Origin: an uncultured Bacteroidales bacterium
Lineage (GTDB): Bacteria; Bacteroidota; Bacteroidia; Bacteroidales; F082
Assembly: GCA_937884015.1 (NCBI GenBank)
Contig: CALGBV010000335.1
Location: 1-7,405 of the forward strand
Reading direction: 5' to 3'
Length of the DNA: 7,405 nt
The position numbers were made by a program, and so were the translations under genes. Under the pieces are notes generated by a model. The model searched no databases and had not been told where the DNA came from. It worked only from the letters and a program-made list of their open reading frames with translations. This document shows, piece by piece, positions 6,377-7,405 of the stretch. Position 1 is the first letter of the stretch; each line of letters opens with the position of its first letter.

Positions 6377-7351
6377 ATGAAAAACGTAGCAATTATCTGC
6401 GGCGGTGATTCCGGCGAATTTGAAATCTCCGTCAATAGTGCCCATGTTGTGAAGAAAAACCTGAATCCGGAAAAGTATCTGTCTTACATTCTGGTGGTTT
6501 CGAAGAAAGGCTGGTATGGCCTTTTGGAAGATGGTACTAAGGTTGACATTGATAAAAACGACTTCTCCATCTGTGTTGATGGCAAGAAAATCGTTTTCGA
6601 TGTGGCTTTCAATGCCGTTCATGGTGTGCCGGGCGAAAATGGTCCGCTGTCGGGTTATCTCGAACTGATGGGCATTCCTTGCACTTCGTCCGATTTGACC
6701 ACTTGCGCCCTGACTTTCCACAAGGATTTCTGCAAGCGCGTGGTGGCTTCCTACGATGTCAATGTGTCACCTTCGGTCTTGGTCAATGAAGGCGAAAAAT
6801 ATGATGCTCAGCAAATTGTGGATGAATTGGGACTGCCTTTGTTCATCAAGCCGACTTGCAATGGCTCAAGTGTCGGTGTGTCGAAGGTGAAGACAATGGA
6901 ACAATTCGTTCCGGCCATGGAAAAGGCAATGGCGGCTGGCGGCCAGGTGATGTGCGAAAAGTTTGTCAGGGGCCGTGAATTTGGCTGCGGTGCCATGAAA
7001 TATGATGGCAAAATGATGGTTTTCCCGCTGACCGAAATTTGTAGCAAGAACGAATTTTTCGATTACGAGGCGAAATATACCGCTGGAAAATGCGATGAAA
7101 TCACGCCTGCCGAAGTTGATGAGGAAATTGAAATCGAAATCAAGGCGACGACGGCTATGCTGTACGAAAAGCTTGAATGTAAGGGTTTTGTCCGCATGGA
7201 TTACATCGTGAGCGACGAAGGCGTTTTCTTCATCGAAGCCAATATCGTTCCCGGCATGTCGGAGGCGAGCATCATTCCGGCTCAGGCGCGTTGCTTCGGC
7301 TTGACGCTTGACCGTTTGTTCGATATGGCTATTGAAAATGTGCTGAAATAA
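6377..7351 (+). CDS. ddl: D-alanine--D-alanine ligase
   Basis: A 324-residue ATP-grasp ligase that joins two D-alanines in the cytoplasm for the peptidoglycan stem peptide. The N-terminal domain has CGGDSGEFEIS (8-18), in which E14 corresponds to the D-Ala-binding Glu15 of E. coli DdlB. It also has HGVPGENGPLSGYLEL (82-97), where GENG replaces the more common GEDG. The ATP-grasp part has FIKPTCNGSSVGVSKV (156-171, with K158), CEKFVRGREF (193-202) and FFDYEAKY (227-234). Tyr234 is retained at the omega-loop position that is changed in D-Ala-D-lactate ligases, which supports D-Ala-D-Ala specificity. Metal and substrate residues follow in RMDY (273-276, with D275), IEANIVPGMS (286-295, with E287 and N289) and S298. 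The length is normal and all key residues are present. The ATG at 6377 starts right before the conserved first strand; no Shine-Dalgarno is seen, only an AT-rich leader. It is transcribed away from the PASTA operon and appears monocistronic within the window. Confidence 0.96.
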   Translation: MKNVAIICGGDSGEFEISVNSAHVVKKNLNPEKYLSYILVVSKKGWYGLLEDGTKVDIDKNDFSICVDGKKIVFDVAFNAVHGVPGENGPLSGYLELMGIPCTSSDLTTCALTFHKDFCKRVVASYDVNVSPSVLVNEGEKYDAQQIVDELGLPLFIKPTCNGSSVGVSKVKTMEQFVPAMEKAMAAGGQVMCEKFVRGREFGCGAMKYDGKMMVFPLTEICSKNEFFDYEAKYTAGKCDEITPAEVDEEIEIEIKATTAMLYEKLECKGFVRMDYIVSDEGVFFIEANIVPGMSEASIIPAQARCFGLTLDRLFDMAIENVLK

Positions 7352-7370
7352 TCCTTATAGGTGAGTTTGG

Positions 7371-7405
7371 AGTGGAAATCGCCTGAAAAATCATAGATTT
7401 CCACT
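7371..7405 (+). terminator. Candidate hairpin terminator downstream of ddl, cut by the window end
   Basis: AGTGGAAATC (7371-7380) and GATTTCCACT (7396-7405) are perfect 10-base inverted repeats with a 15-base loop. The hairpin begins 19 bases after the ddl stop. Whether a T-run follows cannot be seen, because the window ends exactly at the last paired base. It could also be an intergenic repeat or the edge of another element. The 15-base loop is long for a classical intrinsic terminator. Confidence 0.45.

Noticed and set aside
6260..6721. Minus-strand open frame covering the 5' part of ddl and the palindrome
   Set aside because: Most of it is antisense to conserved ddl sequence, and its C-terminal end is a translation of the repetitive palindrome; no protein-like features.

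Overview
The window looks like ordinary chromosomal housekeeping DNA from a member of the Bacteroidetes, most likely order Bacteroidales. The evidence is a secreted protein with a C-terminal type IX secretion (T9SS) type A sorting domain, an orphan membrane-anchored PASTA protein, the Bacteroidetes-like GENG variant of the ligase motif in Ddl, the absence of clear Shine-Dalgarno sequences, and a TAnnTTTG-type -7 box. There is no rRNA, tRNA, CRISPR array, transposase or phage gene. I found no clear sign of recent gene transfer and no obviously new defence or mobile system.

Layout. Bases 1-1087 (+) hold the 3' part of an M23 (LytM-type) cell-wall metallopeptidase gene, whose N-terminus lies upstream of the window. 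A small MerR-like regulator gene follows 2 bases later. Its stop codon overlaps the stop codon of a converging four-gene block on the minus strand (6117 down to 1084). In transcription order that block is: a PASTA-domain inner-membrane protein, a 704-residue T9SS-exported protein of unknown function, the 23S rRNA pseudouridine synthase RluD, and the ADP-heptose epimerase HldD. The four genes are packed with a 17-base overlap, a 4-base ATGA overlap and a 3-base gap, so they are almost certainly one operon with translational coupling. A 259-base divergent intergenic region (6118-6376) separates this operon from ddl (D-alanine--D-alanine ligase, +). It contains a candidate promoter for the minus-strand operon and a large imperfect palindrome built from TCAGT/ACTGA and TCGGTT/AACCGA units. 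After ddl, the window ends in a perfect 10-bp inverted repeat that may be a terminator hairpin.

How it fits together. Most genes concern the cell envelope: peptidoglycan hydrolysis (M23), the peptidoglycan precursor D-Ala-D-Ala (Ddl), a probable peptidoglycan-sensing or -binding periplasmic protein (PASTA), an LPS-core sugar enzyme (HldD), and a surface or secreted protein (T9SS substrate). RluD is a ribosome-maturation enzyme in the same operon. The least understood items are the T9SS-exported protein and its tight coupling to the PASTA protein, and the palindromic repeat upstream of ddl.
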